Notes: generated from the sequence alone by a model not told the origin. DNA of 64,000 nt from Bimuria novae-zelandiae CBS 107.79 (GCA_010015655.1 ML976682.1:209012-273011), one strand, 5' to 3'; shown: positions 32,729 to 45,599, numbered from the stretch's first letter. Numbers and translations: made by a program.

Positions 32729-33441
32729 TTAGTGGTTGCAAAAGGAAAGGGGAAGATCTTTCGCAAGACAATGGCTGTGCTCGAGTCGGAGCTAGTCAAC
32801 GTACCATGGGGCCTCGACGCCGGTTCCGCGGTCTCCATCCCGCTTCACTAACTTGGGTTCCCGCGGAGAGCAGAGAGGTCACAATCTCCTGGCTCGCAAG
32901 TCGATGGTCGTGGGCGGGTAATCCACAGGCTGGCGCTACTCCACGTAGGATAGATTGGGCGATTGGGTGGGTGACGCGGCGACGAGGGGCTGATTACTGC
33001 AATTGCGCAGTGTAAGACGCGCAGTTGGGCGCAAGCTGCGGACTGTAGCCTTGCTTAAAGATACGGACTGCTTTGCAAAACTGAGACGCGCGAGGATTCA
33101 TGCGCGTGCTTGATGGGAGATGTAAGGCTGAGTGTTGAGGCGGCAGTTGCTGGTTGGATTGTGGAGCATCTTGCGTTGCGCCGGGTTCTTTGGGAGCTCG
33201 CTAACGATGACGATGCGGCAGCTCCACGCATGCACAGCGATCACTACGCGCCACCAGCCACCCACTGTCACGAGCGCCCGCGCTTTCGGCCATATACACG
33301 ATTTTGAGGATTTTGTCAAACATTCCGGACCAACACGACACTGTAGCTCTTGGCACCGCCCCTGCACAGATGGCCGCTTCTGGTCTACTGAGCACCCACC
33401 TCGCAGGCGGTTAACGCGAGCTAAAGCACGCTTCGAGGGGC
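32729..33441. other. Intergenic between divergent genes
   Basis: Upstream of both the disordered-protein gene and MLH3. No supported coding sequence. Confidence 0.5.
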
Positions 33442-36419
33442 ATGGCAACGGCCCGCCACAAGCCCATTCTACCGCTTCCCGAGGATGTGGTTGCCCAGAT
33501 CAAGTCGTCCACTGCTATCGTCTCTCTGACTGGTGCGGTCCTGGAGCTTCTGAAGAACGCCCTGGATGCCAGAGCCTCCAAAGTAGAGGCGACGGTTGAC
33601 TTTGCTCGCGGCGGATGTCTGGTCGAGGACAATGGTCTGGGCATCTCTCCCTCTGAGTTCCGCGAGGAAGGAGGTCTGGGCAAGCTTTACTGTACGTGCA
33701 CTTAGTGACTAGAAACGGGCAATCACTGATGGTACCAGGCACTTCCAAGTACTATTCTGAAGAGGAATGCCTCGGCCGCAATGGCACCTTCCTCGCTTCT
33801 CTCGGGGCCATGTCCCTTCTTACCATTGCCTCTCGTCACCACGAACACCGGTCGCATAATCTGTTGACGTTGCACCACTCCAAGGTCATCGATCGGCAGC
33901 TGCCAGCAACATCTCAACATGAGATCCATGGAAAGCACGGTACACGCATAACCGTACGGAATCTGTTTGGGAATCTCCCCGTGAGGGTCAAACAAAGGGG
34001 AGTCGCGACAGAACAAAAGGCCGAATACGATCGATTGTGGGAAGGCCTGAAACGAGAAATCACAGGTCTCATGCTGAGCTGGCGGGAGCCCGTCTCCCTG
34101 AGAGTTCGAGATGCGGACGGTAAAATGGCCATCAGCCTCTCAGCTGCAGCTCATAACGGGCATGAGACAAGAACACGGTCTGCTGGACTACATGCTATCC
34201 TCAGTCTGCTCACGCAGGCGGGCTACATTTCCCATGATGCGTGGTCTTCATGGGTTCCTGTATCTGCGTCCACGTCTACCGTCTCTATAAAGGGCGCTAT
34301 CTCGCTCGACCCGGCGCCCAACAAGCGTGTTCAATTTGTCTCTCTCGGACTCGGTCCTTTGTCTACGGAGAGTGGGCATAACGAGCTCTATGATGAGATC
34401 GATCGTATATTCGCCTTATCTAGCTTCGGCAGTGTTGAAGATGATGCAGATGTAGATGACAATGAGAAGCTCCGCGGCCAAGGTGACAACCGGTTTAAAA
34501 TTGATGGATACACCAACCGACAACTAAAGGCTCGAAAGGGCGTTGACCGATATCCAATGTTCCACTTGCGTTTGTCACTGGAACAACACGGTAGCGGCAA
34601 ATACAGCCGACCTGAAAATCTTTTCACCGGCAATGAAGCAAGCCTCAGCTCTGTGCTGGAGGTTCTAAAGGCCATGATCACTGAATGGCTAGCCGCTCAC
34701 CACTTTCGACCTCGAAAACCTCGTGTTCGTCGACCAATCTCAGCCACTTCGCCCCTTATTACTATTAGCGACGATACTACTACATCGAACCAGTCGATCC
34801 TGAGCCATCGTCACGACCCTAACTCTCGTATCGCACCGACTTCACCAGCCGTCCAGTCGGCGGATGCGCATAACCGTAAGAGAAAGAGGACAACCCCAAA
34901 ATTAAATGAGCAGAAATCGGATCGGAAGCACCATTTGGTATTTTCCGACTGGTCTCGCATCAAAAGTGGTAATGCTAGTTTTCTGGACGCTCTTGGCAGG
35001 AAGAGAAACAGTCGCCCAATGACAGAAGGCATGGACCGCCCCGCTTCAACCATCCAAACCCCTCCCGTTCCCCTAAAAACTACATTGGGCGTACCGCCTG
35101 TACATGTGGGGTCTTTGGATGATGGCATTCGGTCAGATCACCAGCCAGCAGAAGTTGAAATGTTGGAGGACAGATATGGTGAAGCAGTCCCCTGGACCGA
35201 CCCGACGACCAAGCAGACCTACTTGCTCAATGCGCGAACAGGCTGTGTTCTCCCTCGTCCTCCTTCCAGGCCCCATACGGACCCGTCCTTGGGCATTCGA
35301 GGAAGCACACTGGGTAACTTCAAAAAGTCTTTGCGGCTTCCGCCGCAAAAGACCGCACTAAGCAATGACTCAGGCACATGGCTCCACGGGTTATTGGGAA
35401 CTTGGGATAATCCAATTTATAAGCCCGCCGAGACAAGCATCCAGCAAGCTCTTCCACACGAGGATCAGCACGGTCATGAACTCAAGTACAGCAGTCACTT
35501 TCCAAAGCAAAACGATGGGAGATTCAACGCCTTTTCGGCAGCCAGTGCTAGCAAGCTCTCCAGGGCTGCACTTGAAAACGCAGTAGTTATAGCCCAACTA
35601 GACAGGAAATTCATCTTCATCAAAATGAAAAACTGTAAAGAGGCCGGCGCAGGTCCGTGGGAAGGCAGCGATCTTCTTGTCTTGATTGATCAGCACGCTG
35701 CGGACGAACGCATACGTCTAGAGGCTCTTCTTGCAGACCTATGCAAACCAATACTCATCAGTACTGGATTGTACCGTTCGAACCTGGGCCACCACTCACT
35801 TGTGGCCTTTACTGTTTTAGAGCAGCCAATTCAATTCACGCTATCAGCCCAAGACCAACGTCAGTTCGAGAGACATGCTGCAAGATTCGCAGCCTGGGGT
35901 GTCCTTTTCGACATCACAGTACCAGAAGCGCTTATCGGTCGGCCTCAGTCTGTTCTCGCTGTGACAGCCTTGCCACCAGCGATATCCGAGCGATGCAAGG
36001 CGGATTCGCAGGTACTCATCCAATTCCTCCGCACCGCTGTGTGGAAATACGCGGAGGCTCCATCTCTGCCTCCTGTGCCCGACGAAACGGATTTCGGAGG
36101 TGACTCAGCGGCATGGGTTAGACGGATTGCTAGTTGCCCGTATGGTCTCATCGACTTTGTCAACTCTCGTGCCTGTCGCTCAGCGATTATGTTCAATGAC
36201 GAGCTGAGCCTGGAAGATTGCAGAGAGCTGGTGCGCAACCTGTGCAAGTGCGTTTTCCCGTTCATGTGTGCGCACGGGAGACCGAGTATGGTACCCTTGG
36301 TCGACCTTGGTACAGTTGGGGCACCGGAACATATTTCCGGTCCAGGCATAGAACCCACCAGAACCGCGGAAACAGAAGGTAGTTTCGTTGCCGCTTGGAA
36401 GCGGTCACAGAAGAAATAG
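33442..36419 (+). CDS. MLH3: DNA mismatch repair / meiotic crossover protein MLH3
   Basis: Two exons, 33442-33691 and 33739-36419 (47-nt intron, GTACGT donor), 976 residues. The N-terminal GHKL ATPase shows LELLKNALDARAS (motif I, with the Mg/ATP Asn) and VEDNGLGI (motif II), then GRNGTFLASLGAMSLLTI and HGTRITVRNLFGNLPVR. A long variable linker follows. The C-terminal domain carries the MutL endonuclease metal site DQHAADERIRLE at about residue 733, the Cys-containing SRACRSAIMFNDEL, and CAHGRPSMVPLVDL. The endonuclease motif and the length separate MLH3 from MLH1. It pairs with MLH1 as MutL-gamma, a nuclease acting in meiotic crossing-over and minor mismatch repair in the nucleus. Confidence 0.93.
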
Positions 36420-37033
36420 GATAAAATAGAATATTTTCATACCAATTTTTGGTACGCAAGAATTATAGCATGGAAAATGGAGATGTATGAACGCAATGAG
36501 ACCTGAATAGCCATGTGATTGAGGCCGCCAGGTCAATTAAACGCTCTTTTGCTCTTGGAACGTCCATAGAGGGCCTGTGTCGAAATGGGAGAATTCGAAC
36601 AAGCGTGACAATTTTATTCCGTGGTTCTGCTGAAAATTCGCAGCTTTGAGGCTGATTGTGGCAGCATGCGCAAATTTTGTATGCGTCCATACACAAAAAG
36701 AAAGCCATCGACTGTTCAATCAGGTCAGATTCTTGCATCACAAGGATTGACCGATGTGTCTATTCGTGCCCTTGAGTTGGGCACTTCATAATGCGTGAAG
36801 ATGAGAATCACCGGTATTTGATGGCGCGGTCGGGTTTTTGAGTTTGGGAATATTTAAGCGGACTAAGGTCACGTGGTGCGCTATTCTTCTTTCAGCTAGA
36901 TCCCGCAGGGGCTCCATTTCCCTATCAACCTTGGAAATGCTCCTGCCGTTCCGAGGTTCCATCAATCAAGCGCTATCAACAGCATGTATGCTCCCTTCGC
37001 ACTTTCTCCTTAAGATAAGATGTCCCCCTCACA
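36420..37033. other. Intergenic, no gene seen
   Basis: 3' flank of MLH3 and promoter region of the deacetylase gene. Confidence 0.5.
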
Positions 37034-37879
37034 ATGCCACGTCCCTCTATCCGCCTTTTCCGGTACCCACCGAGGCTGTCCCGGAGAGCGCGCCGCAGCC
37101 GCTGGATCACCATGCTTGTCGCCCTCGTGGTTGTGATCAACTTCTTCTGGCCATTTTACATAATTTACAAACCACCTTCGCTCCTAATTCAGTACTTTCA
37201 AACTCGATGGCCGGATGTGTTGTTCCACGCGGATGTGAAAGAGAAAGTCATCGCGTTGACCATTGACGACGCGCCGAGCTACTACACGGACCAAATCTTG
37301 GAGCTCTTGAAGGAAAATGATGCGAAAGCCACATTCTTCGTAATCGGCGGTCAGGTCGCTGGGAGAGAAGCCCCCCTTCAGAAATTAGTGGAGGCGGGTA
37401 TGGAACTGGGAAACCATGCTATGCACGACGAGGCCTCGCGCTCACTTTCCGACACTGAACTCCAAATGCAAATGCAACAGGTGGAATCCATGATCGACAA
37501 AGCGTACTTAGATGCGAATCTTGCTAAGCCAGCGCGATATTTCCGCCCTGGTTCAGGATTCTTCTCAGGACACATGCGCAAGTTGATGAAAGAGATGGGG
37601 TACAGGCTCGTGCTAGGCGATATCTACCCGCACGACCCGCAGATCTCGTATTGGCGGATTAACGCAAGGCACATCCTGAGTATGCTGAAGCCGGGTGGAA
37701 TCGTTATTTGTCATGATCGGAGGAGTTGGACGGTGCCGATGTTGGCAAAAGTCCTTCCTGAGATGAAGAAGCGAGGGTATACGATCACGACTGTGTCGGG
37801 GCTGCTCGAGCAGGCTGAGAAGGAAAAGAACCAAGATCTCCCATTCGCAGCAGAGACGGTGCTTCAGGCCAAATCGTAG
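37034..37879 (+). CDS. Membrane-anchored polysaccharide deacetylase (NodB/CE4 type)
   Basis: Single exon, 281 residues. A basic cytoplasmic N-terminus (RLSRRARRSRW) precedes one transmembrane signal-anchor (ITMLVALVVVINFFWPFYIIY), so the catalytic domain faces the secretory lumen or outside. CE4 motifs are ALTIDDAPSYYTDQIL (motif 1, catalytic Asp pair), LGNHAMHDEAS in place of the usual H-S/T-x-x-H-P (motif 2 variant), RYFRPGSGFFS (motif 3), YRLVLGDIYPHDP (motif 4) and GGIVICHDRRSW (motif 5). These enzymes de-N-acetylate chitin or related glycans. The motif 2 variant (HAMHDE) leaves the metal site somewhat uncertain, so substrate and activity are not assured. Confidence 0.9.
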   Translation: MPRPSIRLFRYPPRLSRRARRSRWITMLVALVVVINFFWPFYIIYKPPSLLIQYFQTRWPDVLFHADVKEKVIALTIDDAPSYYTDQILELLKENDAKATFFVIGGQVAGREAPLQKLVEAGMELGNHAMHDEASRSLSDTELQMQMQQVESMIDKAYLDANLAKPARYFRPGSGFFSGHMRKLMKEMGYRLVLGDIYPHDPQISYWRINARHILSMLKPGGIVICHDRRSWTVPMLAKVLPEMKKRGYTITTVSGLLEQAEKEKNQDLPFAAETVLQAKS

Positions 37880-38577
37880 TTGACCTCACATGTATGAGAT
37901 GTCTACGGACGTCCATAAAGCACACTATTAGGGGACCATCAATGCGGAAGCCGAGGAGCAGCTCCGTGCACCCTATATCTGAACGACCTTCCCTGGCACG
38001 CATTTTAATGGATTGACCATGCCCAAAGGGCCAACTAGTCATCATCGTATTGTACCCACATGCTGATTCAACGGCAATGCACGAATTCAGCTCCGAAAGC
38101 AACTGTTCTACCAAACGAGGAGATGATACTGCGCAAGTCATCCGCCCCTGTACATACAAATCCAAATAAATAAGCCACGCTGCGGTAGTGGTATGGTGGG
38201 CGGGTGCTTGAAGGCGCTCTGTAGCCTCGTCGCGCATCTCGCCTCTACCTGTCGATTCCATCCCCTTGCACTTCCACCCCTGCAGTGTCCTGCCAGCCTC
38301 ACTACTGCTCGCGTCGCTCAGCGTCGACATTGAATAATACGAAGTTCAGCGAAGAATGATAGCCCACCATTACGCAAAAGTGCCCGCGGGTAGCGAAGTT
38401 GTGTTCTTCTAACCCCCTGTCTGCAGGATGACCTGCAGGAAGGCGCAGCCGAATGTGCGATGACGTGAGCCACTCTTTCCTCTCCCTCGACGCATTGCTG
38501 GCGAGGAAACGACGACGTATCATTTGTCCCTTCGCGATGATCCGACCACTTGAAATGTTGGCCTGACCTATTCAACT
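37880..38577. other. Intergenic, no gene seen
   Basis: No supported gene. Overlapping minus-strand frames (37785-38330, 38318-38575) lack recognisable features. Confidence 0.45.
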
Positions 38578-40186
38578 ATGAGTGATCTAATATCTGACGC
38601 CCGAGCGCGCTTTGCATACAAGCCTCTTGACCACACAACTGACGCAATTCGTCTGGTCAAAGTACTTCCTGTTCTCTCTCCCGAAGGCCATCTTCAACTG
38701 GAATTGTGGCACAGCGTTCTGCTAGCCAAGTATCTCTGCGTGTCATACCAATGGGGAGAACAAGCCATTCAACACGAGGTCCTCATCAACGGCTCCGTCT
38801 TTACGGTTGGATCAAATTTATACGGCTTTCTGCAGAAGATATACACGTGGGCGCAAGCGGGATTCAAAGAACCGCTTTGGGTAGATGCTATATGCATTAA
38901 CCAGAGCTGTCTTTCGGGGCGCGGCCATCAGGTACAGCGTATGGGCGCTATCTATTCCGAGGCGCAGGAGGTATTCGTATGGCTAGGAGACCATAGAGAA
39001 CTTGCCGGTGCTTTTTATGACTGGTTGCATTCTGCACAAACTCATCAATGTCCGATACATCTTCGCCAGCAGTGGGACAGAATTCGCTTCAATCCGTACT
39101 GGAGTCGAGCTTGGATCAAGCAAGAAATCTTACTGGCGAAGAGAGTAACCGTCGTGCTGCGAGGCGCAAAGATCGAGTGGACCGTCCTAGGCAATGCTAT
39201 TGCAAAATCTGGTAACCTCGACGGCTTGGATCGTGAGCACGCAGCTCATCTATGGTCTTTCTGGGGCGAACGCTGGAGGAGTAAACATTACTGCCAGAGC
39301 AAAGCCACAGTATCGTCGAAAAATGACCTGTTTTCTTTCTGGTCGCTGATGTACATGCACAGAAGTTCCGAGTGCACCGACAAACGCGACAGAGTCTACA
39401 GCTTACTAGGACTCCTCGAAGAAGACCATGACTTTACGGTGAGCTACGAAGAGACTGTGGCAGATCTGTTCTGGCGGGTTGGCTTCTACTTCGATGCCTG
39501 GACACCGGAGCTCATGGACATTTTAAAAGCCGCTCTGCTCGAAGACGATGACCGTGGCCAACATCAAGCACAACGGCCTGTCGTCGATCCATGGCGTCTC
39601 ATACAATCAGTACGATGGAGACCTGACATGCATCTACGCATCCCGATCTGCCGCGTCACGCCAACGAACTCCTTCACACGCCGAATTAGAAGAAGCGTTA
39701 AATGCAAATTCAGCAACTGTAAGCAATCACCGCGCTTACCATGCGACCGCGACGATCTTCTGATTTGCACCAACGCGCTGTCCGACGAACCTACAGAGCA
39801 TGGCTGCATCCACGCCACCGCGCATCCTCGACAAGCCTGCAGCCGAACCATTCGAAATCAGACTCGTGACTCATCACCGTGAGCAGGTCGTCACCACCAC
39901 TCTTCTGTCAAGTGCCACACAAGTTTACGACGTTGGCACCGATACCTGGGTCGGGATCTCAACATGGTCGTCTCTCGAGAGGGCTCTTACAACTCCAAAT
40001 CTCGATCGTGTCGACCGTGTGAAGCTGTCTGTATCTGCCTCTTACGCGATATGGATCTGGTTTGGCGTCCATCCGAGTCAGTTGGACGAAGCGTATACAT
40101 TGCATGACACTGAGCTGTCTGCTCATCACGCGCTGCCTAGTGGGACGAAGATCACGAAGAACTCGGTAGAGCTGCCTGCGACATGA
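38578..40186 (+). CDS. HET-domain (heterokaryon incompatibility-type) protein, frame interrupted
   Basis: The first frame runs from 38578 and carries a full HET domain: KYLCVSYQWGEQ, LWVDAICINQ, QVQRMGAIYSEAQEVFVWLG, RFNPYWSRAWIKQEILLAK and DKRDRVYSLLGLLEEDHDF. At about 39,530-39,550 the coding frame shifts by one base. The continuation (TVANIKHNGLSSIHGVSYNQ) proceeds to a GTAAGC...ACAG intron at 39719-39796 and ends at 40186 (SVELPAT). A 52-nt intron at 39478-39529 would restore the frame but has a weak donor and removes HET-like residues, so a true frameshift or sequence error is as likely. HET proteins trigger cell death or non-self recognition after hyphal fusion. There is no transmembrane segment. 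Confidence 0.75.
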
Positions 40187-40319
40187 TCGGCGGAACTAAT
40201 TTAAAACTTGAGTTACTTGTATACACTACGAAATCCACCACAAACGCCACTGGTCGCGCTCTACACAACCTTAGGAAAAAATCCTTCCGGTCCGAGGTTT
40301 ACAACCCCACACCTAAGAC

Positions 40320-40945
40320 TCACTGCGGTCGTGCAGCGTAGTAGATATACATGAAGAGACAGACCAGCACCACCGCCAACACCCAAGTCGCCTCAGCAGT
40401 ATGCGTAGGAGACGCAACACTCCTTACCCTTATCGTTACCCTATTTTCCCGCTCAGCCGCGCCTTCAACCATGTTCTCATCTCCAGGATCTCTCACCATT
40501 TTACAAACAGGGCCCCTCATCTCTGGGGCCCTCTGAATCTCAGCCTCCCTCCGAAGCTGCGGTTCCCGCTCTAGCTCATCCTCCGGATCATCCCTCGGAC
40601 TGTTCTTCCGCATCGCCGCCTTACGTCTAGCCTTCGAACCCGAACGGTTCCTCACTTGCGGGTACCCTTCATCCTCGTCGTCCCCTATGCTTCCCTCGCC
40701 TTCGTCGTAGTCCGGATCCTCCGTTTGGGAGTCTTGGCAGTTTGTCATGCCCGAATAATGCACATGGCTGGGGACATTACAGTCAGTATGGGCATGTTCC
40801 TCGAGAGAGTACATACATACTGTCTTGGACGGTTTGAGCGCCTGGTTGGGCAGGTGCAGTCTTCGTTATCTTGAGGTGTGGTGGTAGTGGATGTTTCTGG
40901 AGCGGAGCGTGCGGGTGCTGCGTGGATGTTGTGTGTATGTTTCAT
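40320..40945 (-). CDS. Small protein with C-terminal membrane anchor
   Basis: Two exons, 40945-40821 and 40767-40320 (53-nt intron, GTATGT donor, ACTGAC branch, CCCCAG acceptor), 190 residues from the Met at 40945; the frame stays open to 41122, so a longer N-terminus is possible. The middle is highly charged: an acidic run (EDPDYDEGEGSIGDDEDEGY) followed by a basic one (GSKARRKAAMRK), then an Arg/Glu-rich helix. The end is a single hydrophobic helix (TWVLAVVLVCLFMYIYYA) only four residues from the C-terminus, the layout of tail-anchored ER or mitochondrial outer-membrane proteins. The family is not recognised. Its 3' end faces the HET gene at 133 bp. Confidence 0.6.
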
Positions 40946-42027
40946 TCTGTACGAGGCACTTGGAGTAGTGATGTCGTGCTGGGTAGGCAAGTTGGATGTG
41001 AGAATTGGGCGATAGGGGAGGTTGGAACATTGGATTTGTACTCTCTGCGTTGGAGGACCTGGGAGGAGCACCACTCCATTACATACACCACAGCTAGAAA
41101 CATACTTCCTCGTATTTCCCAATAGATTCTGTGTCTCAGGCGCAAGTGCTCAAGACCAGAAATGGGTGTCTTGCTCTCTGTCTGTGTCGACCTACAGCCT
41201 CAGAGGACGCGGAACAGCTTCGTGTGTGGTGTGTGGAAACAGAAGCGTGTAGTCTTTGCAGTTATTGCGGACGGTTTATCTTTATCCCTCGAGACGGTGC
41301 AGTCTGGCCCTATTTACAAGACTGTTTCTAAGTGCCTCCCATCTAACACGGAATTTCTAGCCTTCACACCTTCCCTTGAATGAAGCAACATCAGCTCTAT
41401 ACTTTCCCATGTTCACAAGGCCCACTTTTCTTGGCATATCTTGTAGCGCAGTTCATTGTACGGAATTTACAGCGACACCGGGAAGTCGCACGTGCAGTGA
41501 AGAAGTTGTTCGGATACATACTCTGTTTACAAAACATATCCCAGGCGATGAAATACGTCTTGCAGACCAGGGATGAACTCTACGGATGCCCATTCGGAGA
41601 ACCAAACCACTGGTTTAGGAACTGATTAGATTCGTAAGCGAATCATGTGCACTGTACGCGCCAGCTTCTTCGTCGCTTCAGCTACAGTCAGAAAGAAGTA
41701 GACTCTGTGAAAGTTGAGTCTGTCCTCGAACAACAGATTCGCAATATCAAAATTCAAATATCAAAATTACACCAAGCCCTCATGAAACCGGTTAGCAGAG
41801 CAACGACGATTTTTAAACAGTCCCCGAGGGATCATACTTTTTGTACTACTTGGTCACTAACTATCTTTCTGCACATTTTCTCTGGATATCATTACTATAA
41901 GTCTTGTACGCCACGTACACTCGGATACCTGGTCAACACCCGTACGCCACACGCGCACCACAAGAAGTCGTTAGTTCGGCATTTCTATTCTAGGACCGCA
42001 GTCATCTTAGCTAGCCAACGAGATCAC
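40946..42027. other. Intergenic, no gene supported
   Basis: A short helical-looking frame at 41380-41625 and one at 41647 onward have no family signal and no splice support. The latter overlaps ADE13 antisense. Confidence 0.4.
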
Positions 42028-43638
42028 TTAGACATTCAGCTCTGCCGTCTCGTGGAGCTTCAGCTGACCCGCATCCACGTACTTCTTGAGCGCAACCTTG
42101 ACCTCGCGCTCATAAAAGGCGTCGACCTGTTGCGGAGCGCGCCCGATGAATGTACTCGGGTCCAGCAAGGAGTCCAACTCGCCCAAGATGGGTTTGAAGA
42201 ACTCCGTCCGCTTGATTCTAGCGATCAAGTCGTTATCCCTGCCGTGTTGTTTGACCTCCGCACCGGCCTCGTGGGATAGAACGCGGATTTCCTCGTGCGC
42301 GTCTTGCCTTGAGACACCCTTCTTAACGAGGGCCATGATCACGTTTTCGGTAGCCATGAAGGGCAGCTCGGCGTCGACACGCTTGCGGATGGGGGCGGGG
42401 TAGACGACGAGGCCAGAGGCGATGTTGTTGAGGAGGATGAGCGAGGCATCGGCGGCCAGGAAGGATTGCGGCAGAGCCATTCTCCTGATTGCGCCTACGT
42501 AGAGTCAGCACGGGAACCAATTGACTGAACGGGATTGGCGTTATAATTATTGTGGGTGCTGCCAAATGGATGACTCACTGTCGTCCAATGTACGTTCCAT
42601 CCACTGCGCTGCGTACGTTGCGCTCGCGTCCGCATTCAGATTCCTCAGCTTACGACCCAGCGAGCACAAACGCTCGCTCCGCATAGGATTCCGCTTGTAT
42701 GCCATAGCCGAGGAGCCAATTTGCGTGGATTCGAACGGCTCTTCGAGCTCCTTGAAAGAAGCGAGGAGGCGTATCGCCTGGCCGATGTTCTCGCAGGTGG
42801 ATCCGAACGATGCAAGCGCGTTGAGCACATCGACGTCGACTTTGCGGGTATACGTTTGGCTGGAGATAATGTAGGCGGAGGAGAAGCCAGCTTTCTGCGT
42901 AACGAGCTCATCGAGCTTCTCGACCTTGTCGTGGTCGCCTTCGAAGATTTGTAGGAAGGATGCCTAGCCTGATGTCAGTATTTGATACCTTGTGTTACCC
43001 AGGGTCGGATGTTGAAGATGAGAGAGGTAACCCACCTGCGTGCCAGTCGTCCCCTTCACGCCTCTAAACCTCAAGTCATCTCTCGCGCGCTCCAGATTCT
43101 TGAGATCCGTAAGCAAATCCTGGATCCATAGACACGCCCGCTTGCCCACAGTCGTCAATTGTGCCGGCTGAAGGTGAGTGTATCCCAAGCATGGCAGGTC
43201 CTTGTACTCCTTGGCGAACGTTGAAAGCTTCTCAATGACCGTCGCCAGCTTCGGTAGCAGCAGGTCCAGACCATCTCGTAAGAAGATCAAGTCCGCGTTG
43301 TCGGTACAATAGCAGCTCGTAGCTCCCCAGTGGATGATGCCGCGCGCGGCGGGCGCCTTCTCTCCGAAAGCAAATACGTGTGCCATGACATCGTGCCTCC
43401 GCTTCTTCTCCTCTTCCGCCGCAACCTTGAACTCCTCGTCTTGAATGATCTGGTGCTCTTTCATCTGAGAAATTGCTTCGTCAGAGATGTCGAGGCCGAG
43501 CTCCTTCTCTGACTCGGCGAGCCATATCCAGAGCTTGCGCCATGTGCTGAAGCGGTTGCGCGGGCTGAAGAGGTACTTCATCTCATCGGAAGAGTACCGC
43601 GAATTGAGCGGGTCTTGGTAGGTATCGAACGAAGACAT
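42028..43638 (-). CDS. ADE13: Adenylosuccinate lyase
   Basis: Three exons, 43638-43036, 42963-42579 and 42494-42028, 484 residues, matching the fungal size. It catalyses two steps of purine synthesis (SAICAR to AICAR, and adenylosuccinate to AMP plus fumarate) as a cytosolic homotetramer. Visible are the N-terminal [34 protein letters not shown], the active-site stretch [48 protein letters not shown], and the superfamily signature [15 protein letters not shown] whose serine is the catalytic acid/base region. The Met at 43638 (MSSFDTYQ) is chosen because homologous sequence starts there, although the frame is open farther upstream. Introns are 72 and 84 nt, with GTGGGT and GTGAGT donors. Confidence 0.96.
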
Positions 43639-45599
43639 GGTGGCTAGAAATTGCGTATTAGTGGTCGGTCTGGAGGAGAATGTGAGTGCCTGCTGTGCCT
43701 GCGTACGCTGTGGTGTACCAGGACAGGCAGTGTAGATGCTGATAGAAGGCAGATGCTGGCCCAGTGCGTACGCCTGAGGAATTGTGCGAGAGATGCAAAG
43801 AGGCAAGGAGCTGATCTAGCTGCGCTCAAAACTTCAGTCATGGAGAAGAGACAGACAAGCAAGCGACACGCACATATCGAGGCATCCACAAGCAACAGGT
43901 TGACCTCAAACCTGAACCACTCACGGCATGATTGAAGCTTGAAATCACACACCTGAAAGACCAATCGCGGTCGAATTGGGAGCTGGAAATTGCGCGTGTG
44001 TACGATTATGAGTGCGCACACTGTGACCCGAGCAATTGACTGCTTTTGAACGTGTGGAGCGTGGGTCTGGGGAAACCCTCGGAGGTTGGGCGCGTATGAT
44101 GAGGTCTGGATGCCCCACCAGCCCACCTGCACGCGTCGCGCAAAAAAAGTTGTTGTGCGGTAGAGCGGAACAAAAGCCGCCGAGAACCGGAGCCAAGAGG
44201 GTCGGGATCGACTGATCTCAGGGTCGAGACCGATGTGAACATCCCGCGGAACTATCGTGTGCTATAGCTTGGGGGTTGGAAGCGCCGTTGAATAATTGCA
44301 GAGTCTAATCGCAGAGCTTGAGAGCTTTGGTGGGATGGAGGGGTACGTGCGTCATCGCGGGGACCGCATCCACTTTTGCGGTGCGGGAGAGCACGAGGAA
44401 AGCATATGTGTCGTCCATACATATTTTTAAAGGCTCATCTGATCTGAGTGGCGTATATCGTGTCGGTCTCAAGATTTCATGGTCGGGTAAAAGAGCGGCA
44501 TCATTTTCAATGCATCGTTCGCAGCACTGTAGCCCCTGTCGTACCGACAGCATGGCCAGAACGTCCAGGGGATCGCGTCGGTAACCCAAGCGGTATGGTG
44601 ATTGTGTTCCATAATTCCTATCATCCCCTGTCATATTCAATATTGACTTCTGACTTGACATGTTCGACCAGGGTTGGTGCAAGCGAAGTTGACTACTTCG
44701 TAACGACATACTCGCGAGGTCTTTGTGCACCCAGCGATTGGGAAAAGTGCATCGGCCGGTATGCAGCCAACCGAACTTTCCCACTTAAGATATTCCTCCA
44801 ATATATCAGTAGAAGCGCGATTTTCAGCATGTACCCTAACATTCACAAGCGCGGCCGAGTTGATCGATTGTCTGATACCGCGCCAAAGGCCTCTCTATCC
44901 GGGGCCTTGAATATGCGTATGAACCCGCGCTCAGGCCAGAAGTGGAAGCAATTGACCCCTAATCCATCTTACTATTTCCGCAGCTGCTAATCCGCGTTGA
45001 TTGCAGTAAGGTACAGCTGTTAAACCAATACCCCCAGCTCTAATTGGCTAGAGTGACTTTGACTCCTGCACCGCACCCTCGCAGTGTTGTGAACCAGCTT
45101 TCATATCACTGACCTGATACGCGCTTCCTGTCTAGGTCACTCACGGCAACAGTGGGTCGCAACAAGCTTCCATTTGTCGTCGTAAATTGATAGGTGATAC
45201 TCACAGTCAACAATGTATTCACAATGTTAGGTAACAACAACTCGGTGATTTCACTTCACTTTGGCTGAACGTCTTATTCTACAACGGCCTAAGATCCGTT
45301 TCTAGATGCGTGAATAAGCATTTGCCCTAATAGCGGTAAAGTTCCACAATCGATTCTCGCCGCAAAAAGGATGGCTAGCTCTGACTAGCTTATTCACACC
45401 TAAGGTGCTGGCAGTAAACACGAACCTGTACACCGGCAGTACTACTTCTAGCTAAGCCGAACCGCTTCCTGATAGACTAGAAGGCAGCAGAGTCTACCAA
45501 GCTCTAATAGTAGCAGCGTGCCTTCTAAAGCCCGCTTAGCATACTACCCATCCAAGCGCATTCCCCCAGACCCCCAACAGCTTAAGAGCGATGCACACC
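43639..45599. other. Gene-poor interval upstream of ADE13
   Basis: No convincing gene. A 159-codon minus frame (44305-44784) and a 180-codon plus frame (44448-44990) overlap each other and show no family features. Confidence 0.4.

Noticed and set aside
32806..32820. One-codon upstream exon (ATG then GTACGT) for the 405-residue protein
   Set aside because: Possible, but no matching branch/acceptor was clear before the downstream Met, so the single-exon model was kept.
39478..39529. 52-nt intron in the HET gene
   Set aside because: It restores the frame but has a non-consensus donor (GTTGGC) and would delete residues that fit the HET family; left unresolved as a frameshift.
41647..42279. 210-codon plus-strand frame
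   Set aside because: Its second half is antisense to the last exon of ADE13; the first half has no recognisable feature.
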